The position numbers and the translations under genes were made by a program. From positions 248,001 to 312,000 of the forward strand of contig NZ_RJUA01000002.1 in assembly GCF_024343575.1 (NCBI RefSeq): DNA of 64,000 nucleotides, given 5' to 3'. A model generated the notes under the pieces. The model made no database searches, was not told the origin of the DNA, and saw nothing but the letters and a program-made list of their open reading frames with translations. The DNA comes from Lacihabitans sp. LS3-19 (GTDB lineage Bacteria; Bacteroidota; Bacteroidia; Cytophagales; Spirosomataceae). Positions 1-7,976 of this stretch are shown in pieces (position 1 is the first letter of the stretch; each line of letters opens with the position of its first letter).

Positions 1-150
1 TCTGTCTTCAAAACTTAAGAAGTAGGATTCAAAACCTTTTGCTTCATTTATGTATTTTTCTCCTGATATTCCGCCGAAGTATTTGCAATAAAAACCTCGC
101 ATGTTTTCCAGATTTCTACAATAAATGGCTAAATGTTCTATTTTTGGCAT
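1..150 (-). CDS. VOC (glyoxalase/bleomycin-resistance) family protein, partial
   Basis: The first 50 residues of a protein that runs off the left edge of the window. It starts MPKIEHLAIYCRNLENM and continues into FYCKYFGG, which is the opening beta strand, helix and metal-ligand His pattern (HLAIY) of vicinal-oxygen-chelate proteins such as glyoxalase I-like enzymes. The N-terminal half of one betaalphabeta-betabetabeta module is all that can be seen, so the substrate cannot be guessed. It is divergent from the gene at 265, with a 114-base spacer between them. Confidence 0.75.
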   Translation of the reverse strand, partial: MPKIEHLAIYCRNLENMRGFYCKYFGGISGEKYINEAKGFESYFLSFEDR

Positions 151-193
151 TTTGATTTTTGATAAAAATTAAAGCTAACAATTTGTACTTAAA

Positions 194-228
194 AAAATGA
201 TTCAAACCTAAATATTTTCAATCATTTT
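194..228. repeat. Inverted repeat in the divergent VOC/GGT spacer
   Basis: Nine-base arms AAAATGATT (194-202) and AATCATTTT (220-228) flank a 17-base spacer between two divergent genes. The position suits an operator, but AT-rich DNA gives such repeats by chance fairly often. Confidence 0.3.
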
Positions 229-264
229 AGCCATATTTGTCTAAATAACCTTTATCTATTAATC

Positions 265-2109
265 ATGAACAAACTATTTTCTTTCTTACTTTTTCTGAGT
301 TTTCAGAGTTTTAGTCAATCTTTTAACACTTTCCCTGTTCAAACCCAAAAACCGCCATTGCACGGTAAAAATTGGATGGCGATTACCGGTAAACCTTTGG
401 CTGCAACTGCAGGAGCCATGATATTTGCCAAAGGTGGAAATGCCATAGATGCATCTTGTGCGATGCTCGCATCTACCTGTACCATGTGGGATGTTTTGAG
501 TTGGGGAGGGGAGACCCAAGCTTTGATTTACAACCCGAAAACAAAGAAAGTAATCGCCATAAATGCCTTGGGAGTGGCTCCTACAGGTGCAACGGTTGAT
601 TTTTACAAAAGCAAAGGATATGCCTATCCTCCCGAATATGGTCCCTTGGCAGCAGTAACTCCAGGTACCCCAGGTGGATTATTGACCATGTTGGCAGAAT
701 ATGGTACTATGAGTTTAAAAGAAGTTTTAGCTCCAGCAATGTCTTTGGCAGAAGGCTATCCAATTGAAGCTCAAACGGCTAACGCCATAGAAAAGGGAAA
801 AGCAAATATTAAACAATGGCCATATTCTAAAAAAGTATTTTTGCCACATTTGGGTCAAGAAAGAGAAGCACCGGAGCCAGGTGAGATTTTTGTTCAAAAT
901 GAATTGTTACAAACTTTACAAAAACTGATATATACCGAGCAAGAAGCCCTAAAAAAAGGAAAATCAAGAAAAGAAGCAATATATGCTGCCTATGATAGAT
1001 TTTATAAAGGAGATATAGCCAAAGAAATAGCGAGAGGAACGCAAGAACAAGGCGGATTGATAACAGAACAAGATTTGGCCAATTGGAAAGTGAAAATTGA
1101 GGAACCTTTGATGACCAATTATAAAGGATATGATGTGTACAAATTGCAGGAATGGACACAAGGACCCGTAATGCTTCAGACCTTAAATATTTTAGAGAAT
1201 TTTGATTTAAAAAACATGGGTTACAATACCTCAAAGTACATTCATACTTTGTATCAGTCTATGAATTTAGCCTTTGCTGATAGAGATTTTTATTATGGAG
1301 ATCCAGCATTTGAGCCTAAATCACCAATGAAAGGTTTACTTTCCAAAGATTATGCAAGAGATAGACTTAAACTTATAGATTGGGAAAAAAACGACCCAAA
1401 TGTTAAGCCAGGTAATCCGTATCCGTATGAAAATAAGGTTAATCCTTTTATGGATATTTTGAATGGCAATAAAGTAGGTTATGTAAACAAAGAGCCAATG
1501 AATGAAGCTTTTTTGCAAGAATTCACGGCAGGTACTACAAGCGTAATTGCCTCAGATAAAGAAGGTTGGTTGGTTTCTATCACGCCGAGTGGTGGTTGGG
1601 TGCCTGCTTGTATTGCAGGAAATACAGGTGTTGGACTAAGCCAAAGAATGCAGTCTTTTGTTTTTGATGAAAAAGAAAATCCATTTAATGTGCTTGAACC
1701 TGGAAAAAGACCGAGAGTAACACTAACGCCGAGTATGGCTTTGAAAGATGGAAAACCAGTTTTGGCTTTCGCCAAACAAGCTGGCGATGAGCAAGATCAG
1801 TTGCTAACGCAGTTTTTCTTAAACATTGTGGAGTTTGGCATGACTGTTCAAGAAGCTTGCGAAGCTCCGAGTTTCAAAACCTACCAAATGTTTTCTTCAT
1901 TTGGTAAACATGAGAAAAAACCTGGATCGTTGATGCTAAACGATGCCATGCCCGAATGGACCCGAAATGAGCTAAAAAGAAAAGGCTATACGCTTGATTA
2001 TCAGCCAAGAACTAGCGGCCCAATCAACGCCATATTTATCGATTGGAAGCATGGAAGTTTTTGGGGTGGCTCCAGCAATCATGGCGAAGATTATGGTATA
2101 GGTTGGTAA
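265..2109 (+). CDS. Gamma-glutamyltranspeptidase family protein (secreted)
   Basis: A 614-residue protein with a signal peptide (about 1-18, ending SFSQS). The family hydrolyses or transfers gamma-glutamyl groups after autocatalytic cleavage that exposes a catalytic Thr. Here the Thr pair is at 424-425 (AGTTSVIASDKEG), followed by the small-subunit features GNTGVGLSQRMQSF and PRVTLTPSMAL. The usual TTH(F/Y)S is replaced by TTSV, so this is a divergent branch; it may act on other N-terminal nucleophile substrates than glutathione. The large-subunit motif GGNAIDASCAMLA is intact near residues 57-69. The gene is single and is followed by a hairpin terminator. Confidence 0.85.
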   Translation: MNKLFSFLLFLSFQSFSQSFNTFPVQTQKPPLHGKNWMAITGKPLAATAGAMIFAKGGNAIDASCAMLASTCTMWDVLSWGGETQALIYNPKTKKVIAINALGVAPTGATVDFYKSKGYAYPPEYGPLAAVTPGTPGGLLTMLAEYGTMSLKEVLAPAMSLAEGYPIEAQTANAIEKGKANIKQWPYSKKVFLPHLGQEREAPEPGEIFVQNELLQTLQKLIYTEQEALKKGKSRKEAIYAAYDRFYKGDIAKEIARGTQEQGGLITEQDLANWKVKIEEPLMTNYKGYDVYKLQEWTQGPVMLQTLNILENFDLKNMGYNTSKYIHTLYQSMNLAFADRDFYYGDPAFEPKSPMKGLLSKDYARDRLKLIDWEKNDPNVKPGNPYPYENKVNPFMDILNGNKVGYVNKEPMNEAFLQEFTAGTTSVIASDKEGWLVSITPSGGWVPACIAGNTGVGLSQRMQSFVFDEKENPFNVLEPGKRPRVTLTPSMALKDGKPVLAFAKQAGDEQDQLLTQFFLNIVEFGMTVQEACEAPSFKTYQMFSSFGKHEKKPGSLMLNDAMPEWTRNELKRKGYTLDYQPRTSGPINAIFIDWKHGSFWGGSSNHGEDYGIGW

Positions 2110-2202
2110 AAATTAACTAATTGTTGAGATTACGGTTAATTATTCTAAAAAAATTAAATAGGATTATATTAACATAAAAATTTTTAATTGTATTTTTTCA
2201 AT

Positions 2203-2241
2203 AAGGTCGATATCCCTCAAAATATGAAGAGTATCGACTTT
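2203..2241 (+). terminator. Hairpin terminator after the GGT-like gene
   Basis: A 10-bp stem pairs AAGGTCGATA-type left arm with TATCGACTTT on the right (one G-T pair) around a 19-base loop, and runs into a T-rich tract. Confidence 0.55.
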
Positions 2242-2379
2242 TTCTATTTTATACTTTTCCCGCTTTTTTAGGCTTAGTAATAGATTTTTCGCAAATATTT
2301 GATTGTTAGTATTTTATAAAGTATTTTTTAGTCTGATTTTTGTAAAATTTGTCAACTGCAACCTTTATGCTCCGCCTTT

Positions 2380-2395
2380 TGTGACTTTTGTCACA
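2380..2395. promoter_or_regulatory. Perfect Crp/Fnr-type palindrome
   Basis: TGTGACTTTTGTCACA matches TGTGA-N6-TCACA exactly, with six-base arms. That is the consensus for CRP-family regulators in proteobacteria; Bacteroidota also carry Crp/Fnr proteins, but their sites are less well known. It lies upstream of the YceI-porin-YceI operon and downstream of the terminator of the previous gene, so this operon is the only plausible target. Confidence 0.6.
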
Positions 2396-2490
2396 TATCT
2401 CCCTGATTAATGATTTGCATTTTAACTTGTTTTGTCATAGTCTAAATTCGGTTTTTGTTCAACATTTGTATCACAAAACAAAAGAATAAA

Positions 2491-3072
2491 ATGAAAACCA
2501 AAGTGATTTTGATAATGTTAATGCCTCTTCTGATAATAGGGGAAATGGCTTTCTCTCAGGCAAAACTTACAGCAAGATCTTCAAGTGTAATCGTTAGTGG
2601 ATCTTCTACCATGCACGATTGGAGCATGAAGGCGACCAAAGTAAGTGTTAATGGAGACTTTACTATAGTAGACGGAAGTCTAAAAAAAATTAACAGTGCA
2701 ACAGTAAAAATTGAAGCGAAATCGCTCAAATCTCACCAAGATTCGGATTTAATGGATGAGCGAACTTACAAAACTATAAATGCTGAGAAATTTCCACTTA
2801 TTACTTTTGAATATTTAAATACTGTTTCGACCAATGTTACTGGGAACTCGGGTACAATTAAAGTAAACGGCAATTTGACCATAGCAGGTGTAACCAAACC
2901 TACAGATTTAATTTTGAGCGTAACCACGCTAGCCAATGGCGATCTACAGATAAAAGGTACCGAAAAAATATTATTAACGAGTCATAAAATAAAACCTCCT
3001 TCATTTATGGCTGGTGCTATAAAAGTTGCTGACCAAATAAGTATAGCTTTTGATGTAATCTTAAAAAAATAA
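2491..3072 (+). CDS. YceI family periplasmic protein
   Basis: A 193-residue secreted protein; the ATG at 2491 is chosen over an in-frame TTG at 2455 because it gives a clean signal peptide (MKTKVILIMLMPLL..AFSQ). YceI proteins are lipocalin-like barrels that bind polyisoprenoids or amides. Family features are visible: SGSSTMHDWS near the start, DLMDERTYKTINAEKFP in the middle, GNLTIAGVTKP, then LTSHKIKPP and a C-terminal strand ending in VILKK. It heads a three-gene operon with a porin-like barrel and a second, divergent YceI protein. Confidence 0.85.
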   Translation: MKTKVILIMLMPLLIIGEMAFSQAKLTARSSSVIVSGSSTMHDWSMKATKVSVNGDFTIVDGSLKKINSATVKIEAKSLKSHQDSDLMDERTYKTINAEKFPLITFEYLNTVSTNVTGNSGTIKVNGNLTIAGVTKPTDLILSVTTLANGDLQIKGTEKILLTSHKIKPPSFMAGAIKVADQISIAFDVILKK

Positions 3073-3102
3073 AATAAACAAATAATTAAACAAAATAATA
3101 TT

Positions 3103-4419
3103 ATGAAAACTCTCATTTACTATTTCAGAAAAGTAGCTTTCGTCTTCATACTCTCAATGTCTATAGGAGCGGTGGCCCAACAAGCAAAAATTGATAATCT
3201 TCGTCCTTATGACAAAACAGGTTTGAATATGTTCGAAACTCCAAAAGTGGAAGGAACAACATTTGACGGCTTAAAAGTAAGAATTGGTGCTGGTTTTACG
3301 CAGCCATTCCAAAGTATATCTCACGAAAACTCCGGTGCTGTGGCTCTTTATCCTCGTTTGGCTCCTGGTTTTGCTATTGCTCAGGCAAATCTTTATACTG
3401 ATGTTCAGTTGGCAGACGGAATCAGATTAAATCTTACCACTTATTTATCTGCTCGTCACCACAACGAATCTTGGGTTAAAGGCGGTTATATCCAAATGGA
3501 CAAAGTGCCTTTTAAAGGTGAATTTTGGGATAAAATAATGAAATATGCAACTGTAAAAGTTGGTCATATGGAAATCAACTATGGCGATATGCACTTCCGT
3601 AGAACAGATGGCGGACACGCACTATATAATCCTTTCATTGAAAACTACATTATGGATGCTTTCGCAACTGAAGTTGCAGCTGAGGTTTATGTTCAAAAAG
3701 ATGGATTGTTAGGTATGGTTGCATTGTCTAATGGATTAATAAATGGAGGATTCCAAGAGCCATTAATGCCAGGAAGTACTACAGAGACCTACAAAAGAAG
3801 TCCTTCAATTTATGGTAAATTGTCTTATGACAAAAAACTACAAGAGAAGGTAAGAGTAAGAGCCACTGGTTCGTTTTATTACAATCAAAGTGATGGAAGA
3901 AGCACACTTTATGGTGGTGACCGCACAGGTAGTAACTATTTCTACGCTTTAGAGCCAGAAGCTGCTACTACTACTGCAAATGCATTTTCAGGCCGTGCAA
4001 ATCCTGGATTCTCTAATAAAATCGCTTCCGCACAATTTAATCTATTTGCCAAAGTTCAGGGTTTGGAATTTTTCGGAACATTTGAAAACGCAAAAGGTGG
4101 TACGTTTGCTGAAGAAGTTGCAAACTTTGGAAAAAGAAGTGTAAATCAAATAGCTGCTGAAGCTGTCTACAGATTAGGAAAAGAAGAGAAATTGTTTGTA
4201 GGAGCAAAATACAATGTGGTGAATGGACAAATGTTATCCAAAGTAGCTGACAAACAAACCATAGATAGAACAGCTCTTGCAGCAGGTTGGTTTGTTACTG
4301 ACAATATCTTGATGAAAGGAGAATTTGTAAATCAAAAATACAATGATTATCCAACCACAAGTATTCTAAAAGACGGCAAATTCAAAGGTATTGTGATACA
4401 AGCAATCGTAGGTTTTTAA
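3103..4419 (+). CDS. Porin-like outer membrane beta-barrel protein
   Basis: A 438-residue protein with a signal peptide (about 1-25, ending GAVAQ) and alternating hydrophobic/polar strands throughout (for example VKVGHMEINYGDMHFRR and the terminal GIVIQAIVGF, which ends in Phe as outer-membrane barrels do). I cannot name its substrate. It lies 30 bases after one YceI gene and 63 bases before another, so barrel and periplasmic lipid-binding-type proteins are likely made together. It may be a channel for a small organic ligand, but that is inference from the neighbours only. Confidence 0.7.
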   Translation: MKTLIYYFRKVAFVFILSMSIGAVAQQAKIDNLRPYDKTGLNMFETPKVEGTTFDGLKVRIGAGFTQPFQSISHENSGAVALYPRLAPGFAIAQANLYTDVQLADGIRLNLTTYLSARHHNESWVKGGYIQMDKVPFKGEFWDKIMKYATVKVGHMEINYGDMHFRRTDGGHALYNPFIENYIMDAFATEVAAEVYVQKDGLLGMVALSNGLINGGFQEPLMPGSTTETYKRSPSIYGKLSYDKKLQEKVRVRATGSFYYNQSDGRSTLYGGDRTGSNYFYALEPEAATTTANAFSGRANPGFSNKIASAQFNLFAKVQGLEFFGTFENAKGGTFAEEVANFGKRSVNQIAAEAVYRLGKEEKLFVGAKYNVVNGQMLSKVADKQTIDRTALAAGWFVTDNILMKGEFVNQKYNDYPTTSILKDGKFKGIVIQAIVGF

Positions 4420-4438
4420 TTAAATAAAAAGGTTTAAA

Positions 4439-4466
4439 GAAGGTCTCGGAGCTATTCGAGGCCTTC
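4439..4466 (+). terminator. GC-rich hairpin between porin and second YceI gene
   Basis: A 10-bp stem (GAAGGTCTCG with CGAGGCCTTC, one G-T pair) and an 8-base loop. It is followed by TATATATT rather than a T-run, so it may be a partial terminator or a stabilising structure that sets the third gene's level. Confidence 0.55.
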
Positions 4467-4482
4467 TATATATTATAAAAGC

Positions 4483-5073
4483 ATGATATTTAGGTTGTTA
4501 TTAATATTGTTTTTGTTTTTCGTAGAAAAACCTCAAACCATAAACTACAAAATAAAAAAGGGTAGTGTAATGGTGTTGAAGGGAAAAACCAGTTTTAATG
4601 ACTTCAAATGTAAATGCTCCGATGATTTTAATAATTCTTCTTTAAATGCAAACTTTGTAAAAGGAACCAATTTTATTGAATTTTCAAAAGCCGATTTTTT
4701 AATAAAAGTGAAAAGCCTTGACTGCAAAAATAAATTCTTAAATGAGGATATCTGCGAATCATTGAAAGCCGAAAAATATCCTAATATTCATGTAGAATTG
4801 CTAAGTGCCAGCCCTTTACATAATGAAGATAAGCTGCAGCTCAATAGGATTTATAAATACCAGATTCATGCGAATATTTCAATTGCTGGTAAAAACAGAC
4901 AGCAAAATTTAGACGTAAACCTTAGAAAGACCAATGAAAATCAATATTCGATTTCTTCTGATAAAAAAATTCTGATGAGTGAGTATAACATTGAACCCAA
5001 AAGCCCAATCAGATTCATTAAAATTTCAGATGATGTTGAGATTCAGTTTAATCTTTTTGTCCAAATAGATTAA
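4483..5073 (+). CDS. Divergent YceI-like protein
   Basis: A 196-residue protein with a short hydrophobic N-terminus (MIFRLLLILFLFF) that could be a signal peptide. It follows the YceI pattern of the gene at 2491: GKTSFNDFKC in place of GSSTMHDWS, ICESLKAEKYPNI in place of the KTINAEKFP segment, ISIAGKNR for LTIAGVTK, and SEYNIEPKSP for TSHKIKPPS. It has six Cys residues, including CKC and LDC, that the first copy lacks. Its last 26 bases overlap the end of the convergent decarboxylase gene. Confidence 0.65.
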   Translation: MIFRLLLILFLFFVEKPQTINYKIKKGSVMVLKGKTSFNDFKCKCSDDFNNSSLNANFVKGTNFIEFSKADFLIKVKSLDCKNKFLNEDICESLKAEKYPNIHVELLSASPLHNEDKLQLNRIYKYQIHANISIAGKNRQQNLDVNLRKTNENQYSISSDKKILMSEYNIEPKSPIRFIKISDDVEIQFNLFVQID

Positions 5074-6454
5074 GGTTTACTTTCATAATCTCTTCCAAAA
5101 GCTGCTCTAAATCTTCAATTCTGGTATCTGGATTCATAATCGAAACCCTTAAAAATACTTCTCCGTTAAGATTGGTTTGAACAATATAAAACTTGCCATC
5201 TTCTAATATTTTTTGCCTAATAGCCGAATTTTGCTCATTAGTTGCATTTTTGATCCGAAAACAAACAATATTAGAATCAGGTTGGGTTGCAAGTTCAAAT
5301 GCACCGTTTGAGGAAATTAAATTAGCGAATGCATGTCCTACTCCATATAAATAATCAACATGTTCTCCAAATATTGATTTTCCATGAGCTTTTATGATAC
5401 TGTAAATTTTAACGCCCATCATGATCTTTGTGCACTCGAAGGTTCTTTTTCCAATATTAAACCAATCTTTAGACTGAGCGTTTGACCATAGATATTGGGC
5501 TTTTTGGTGAAAAGTGCCGTATGCATCATCACTATTTTTGAAAATAACCGAGGTAATCAAAGCAGGATTGAGCAACATTTTATGCCAATCAATTATTACC
5601 GAATCTGCTTTTTCTATTCCTTTTACTAAATGTCGGTGTTTTTCTGAAAAAACTACAGCCCCGCCATGTGCACCATCCACATGAAACCAGAGCTTATGTT
5701 TTTGGGCAAATGCACCAATCGAAACCAAATCGTCATAGTTTCCAGTAGAAGTGGCACAAGAACTCCCTACAATAGCAAATACTTCTATACCAGCATTTTT
5801 AGCATTTTCAAAATATTTTTCTAAAAGATCAGTTTTCATTCTAAAATTGACATCCACAGGGATTTTTATTATACCTTCAGAACCCAAACCCATAATTCTG
5901 GCAGCTCTGTCTACACAGTAATGAGCTTCTTCAGATACCATTATGCCTAGTTTTTTCTCGGTTCCATTTTCCCACACTTCTGTTTTATTGGCTCTGGCTG
6001 CCAACAATGCCGTCAAATTAGCCAATGTTCCTCCAGAGGTTAAAAATCCACCTCCAGTTTTGCCAAAACCTATTTTTTGTGCAAGATATTCATTGATAAT
6101 TTCCTCAATCGGGTTGTTTACCATGCCCATTTCATAAACCGCCCCACCGTTGTTCATTATACTTGTGACCATACTGGCCAAGGCAGTAATAGGAGCTGGT
6201 GCGGAAACTTGATGACCCATATATTTAGGGTGATGAAGTTTGTTGGACATATTAATGGTTTTCTTGAAAAACGACATCACGTCCAAGTCGTCATTTTCGA
6301 AATCTTTCCTCCAAAAATCGAGAGCTTTGTCAGGCTCCAGGTAAGGATATACCTTTTCTTCACCTTTTACGCCTTTTAGATAATCCGCTATAATATCAAT
6401 AAGTTCGTGACCAAGTGCTCTGAAATTTTCAGCGTTATTTATGTCTTTTAGCAT
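5048..6454 (-). CDS. Group II PLP-dependent decarboxylase
   Basis: A 468-residue cytoplasmic enzyme of the glutamate/aromatic-amino-acid/diaminobutyrate decarboxylase family. The PLP lysine is K292 in IDWHKMLLNP; HVDGAHGG (258-265) holds the cofactor-binding Asp and Ala, and TSGGTLANLTAL (139-150) is the phosphate-binding turn. HPKYMGHQVSAPAP near residue 75 is the substrate-side conserved segment. The likely reaction is decarboxylation of an L-amino acid (2,4-diaminobutyrate, aspartate or aromatic), which the sequence cannot decide. No operon partner is visible. Confidence 0.8.
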   Translation of the reverse strand: MLKDINNAENFRALGHELIDIIADYLKGVKGEEKVYPYLEPDKALDFWRKDFENDDLDVMSFFKKTINMSNKLHHPKYMGHQVSAPAPITALASMVTSIMNNGGAVYEMGMVNNPIEEIINEYLAQKIGFGKTGGGFLTSGGTLANLTALLAARANKTEVWENGTEKKLGIMVSEEAHYCVDRAARIMGLGSEGIIKIPVDVNFRMKTDLLEKYFENAKNAGIEVFAIVGSSCATSTGNYDDLVSIGAFAQKHKLWFHVDGAHGGAVVFSEKHRHLVKGIEKADSVIIDWHKMLLNPALITSVIFKNSDDAYGTFHQKAQYLWSNAQSKDWFNIGKRTFECTKIMMGVKIYSIIKAHGKSIFGEHVDYLYGVGHAFANLISSNGAFELATQPDSNIVCFRIKNATNEQNSAIRQKILEDGKFYIVQTNLNGEVFLRVSIMNPDTRIEDLEQLLEEIMKVNLNLFGQKD

Positions 6455-6520
6455 GTTTTGAATATAAATCGCTAAATTACTTTAATATTTTTGAGTCTAG
6501 ATTGTATAATGGGAATTAAT

Positions 6521-6552
6521 CAAAATTCTTTATTTTTATTTTAAGAATTTTG
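6521..6552. repeat. AT-rich inverted repeat
   Basis: Perfect 10-base arms CAAAATTCTT and AAGAATTTTG around 12 A/T bases, in the 131-base gap upstream of the decarboxylase and downstream of the flavin reductase gene. There is no T-run on either side, so an operator or a weak 3' hairpin are both possible. Confidence 0.35.
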
Positions 6553-6585
6553 AAAATATAGGATGCTTTGAAGTAAAAACAATAG

Positions 6586-7224
6586 CTATTTAGTTAAAGG
6601 CAACTTATCAGGTTTTGCATATTCCATTCTTGCCAATCTTTTGGTGGTATGATACGAATCTAATCCACTAACTGTTACCGTTCCTGCTTTCTCAATGTCC
6701 ACAAAGCTATCGTCTTCAACACAGTTTTCTGGAACTGAAATATAGACAATTTTGCCAATTATCAAACTTGTTCCATTCAGTTCTATATTGATTCTTTCTA
6801 CGAATTCACAACCGAATTTTACATGGCTATTTTCTACAAAAGGAGCAAAAAAATCTTCTAAATACGCTGTGGCCAAACCAGTCGCTTCAAATTCAGAAGT
6901 TTCTCGAGGATATCTCGCTGAGGTTTGATGGGCTTTTTGGTAAGTCTCTGTATTTAAGTGGTTTATGGTGTAATATCCAGTCTCTATTATATTTTCCAAA
7001 GTATGACGTGGAGACACATCTGGTCTAACAATAAAAGCACATAGTGCAGGATTAGCTCCAATATGAATCAAGGAATTGAAAATCGCTAAATTTTCTAGCC
7101 CTTCTTTGTTTTTTGTACCAATCAAGACAGCACTTTTAAATCCACCTAGAGAGTTTACAAAAGCAGCCCGATGTCGAGTTTCCATTTCATCTAAATCGGC
7201 AGTTTTTATGATTATATTTTTCAT
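6586..7224 (-). CDS. Flavin reductase-like (FMN-binding split barrel) protein
   Basis: A 212-residue protein of the DIM6/NTAB flavin reductase family. The N-terminal barrel motif NSLGGFKSAVLIGT, FNSLIHIGANPALCAFIV and SPRHTLENIIETGYYTINHL are typical of this fold, which binds FMN. It starts five bases after the SDR gene stops, so the two are one transcript. The pair suggests a flavin/NAD(P)H redox step, but no substrate can be named. Confidence 0.8.
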   Translation of the reverse strand: MKNIIIKTADLDEMETRHRAAFVNSLGGFKSAVLIGTKNKEGLENLAIFNSLIHIGANPALCAFIVRPDVSPRHTLENIIETGYYTINHLNTETYQKAHQTSARYPRETSEFEATGLATAYLEDFFAPFVENSHVKFGCEFVERINIELNGTSLIIGKIVYISVPENCVEDDSFVDIEKAGTVTVSGLDSYHTTKRLARMEYAKPDKLPLTK

Positions 7225-7229
7225 GAAAA

Positions 7230-7922
7230 TTAAACTCTTAAAGATGAAATTCCTCCATCAATAGCCAAAATTTGGCCAGTCATCCATGCCGACTCTTCAC
7301 CAATCAAAAACTTAACGGCATTAGCCAGATCCTCGGCTTTTCCTATTTTCTTCAAAGGATGTCTCTGAGCATTGGCTTCAATTTTTTCTGGTGTGCTTAA
7401 AAGTTGAGCAGCCAAAGGTGTTTCAGTAATGGATGGAGCTATACAATTAACCCTTATCGCTGGGGCAAATTCGGCAGATAAAGCTTTCGTAAGACCCTCA
7501 ACAGCACCTTTTGAACTTGCTACCAAACTATGAAATGAGAAACCAGTTTGCACCGCTACTGTCGAAAACAACACGATTGAAGCAGAATTTGATTTCTTGA
7601 GTCTGGGTAATATTTGCTGAATTACTTTTATTGCACCCAAAACCTGGATTTTGTAATCTTCCAGAAAATCCTCAGGTTTTATCCTTGCAAAAGGTTTTAA
7701 GTTTATCAATCCAGGACAATACACCAAACCGTCAATTACTTCGGGCAGACTTCCGAAATCGTAAGTTTCTTCGTTAACGTCTAATGGGAAATACTGAATG
7801 TTTCCTACACTTGTTGGCGTGTTTTTATAAGTTCCAAAAACATTGTATCCAGAATTGGAAAGGAGCTCACAAGAAGCAAGTCCAATTCCTTTAGATCCTC
7901 CTATTATTAAGATATTTTTCAT
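7230..7922 (-). CDS. Short-chain dehydrogenase/reductase lacking the catalytic Tyr
   Basis: A 230-residue Rossmann-fold SDR. The dinucleotide-binding motif GGSKGIG (8-14) is intact; the catalytic Ser is S120 and the catalytic Lys K138. The usual YxxxK is VASSK here (V134), so the general-base Tyr is missing. The C-terminal AIDGGISSLRV is typical. It is cotranscribed with the flavin reductase-like gene. In other bacteria such SDR and flavin reductase genes occur together near photolyase-type genes (recalled, not checked); none is in this window. Confidence 0.8.
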   Translation of the reverse strand: MKNILIIGGSKGIGLASCELLSNSGYNVFGTYKNTPTSVGNIQYFPLDVNEETYDFGSLPEVIDGLVYCPGLINLKPFARIKPEDFLEDYKIQVLGAIKVIQQILPRLKKSNSASIVLFSTVAVQTGFSFHSLVASSKGAVEGLTKALSAEFAPAIRVNCIAPSITETPLAAQLLSTPEKIEANAQRHPLKKIGKAEDLANAVKFLIGEESAWMTGQILAIDGGISSLRV

Positions 7923-7923
7923 G

Positions 7924-7951
7924 AAATCTTAACCTAGAAACGTTAAGATTT
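7924..7951. repeat. Perfect inverted repeat directly before the SDR start codon
   Basis: Ten-base arms AAATCTTAAC (7924-7933) and GTTAAGATTT (7942-7951) with an 8-base loop end one base before the ATG of the minus-strand SDR gene (start 7922). On the mRNA it would put a hairpin next to the start codon; on DNA it could be an operator. Confidence 0.45.
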
Positions 7952-7976
7952 GTTTTGAAATCTATTTTAGAAATTC

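Larger units (their letters stand above)
2110..2490. other. 381-base intergenic region: terminator plus Crp/Fnr-type site
   Basis: No credible ORF here. It holds the terminator of the transpeptidase gene (2203-2241) and a 16-base perfect palindrome (2380-2395) about 95 bases before the first YceI start. I could not find a clean TTG/TAnnTTTG promoter; TAAATTCG at 2443-2450 is the nearest -7-like element. Confidence 0.6.

Noticed and set aside
827-1234. 135-residue minus-strand ORF inside the transpeptidase gene
   Set aside because: Antisense shadow of a well-supported enzyme gene with no recognisable domain.
2455-2490. TTG start for the first YceI gene
   Set aside because: It would put a polar, Asn/Lys-rich segment in front of a clean signal peptide.
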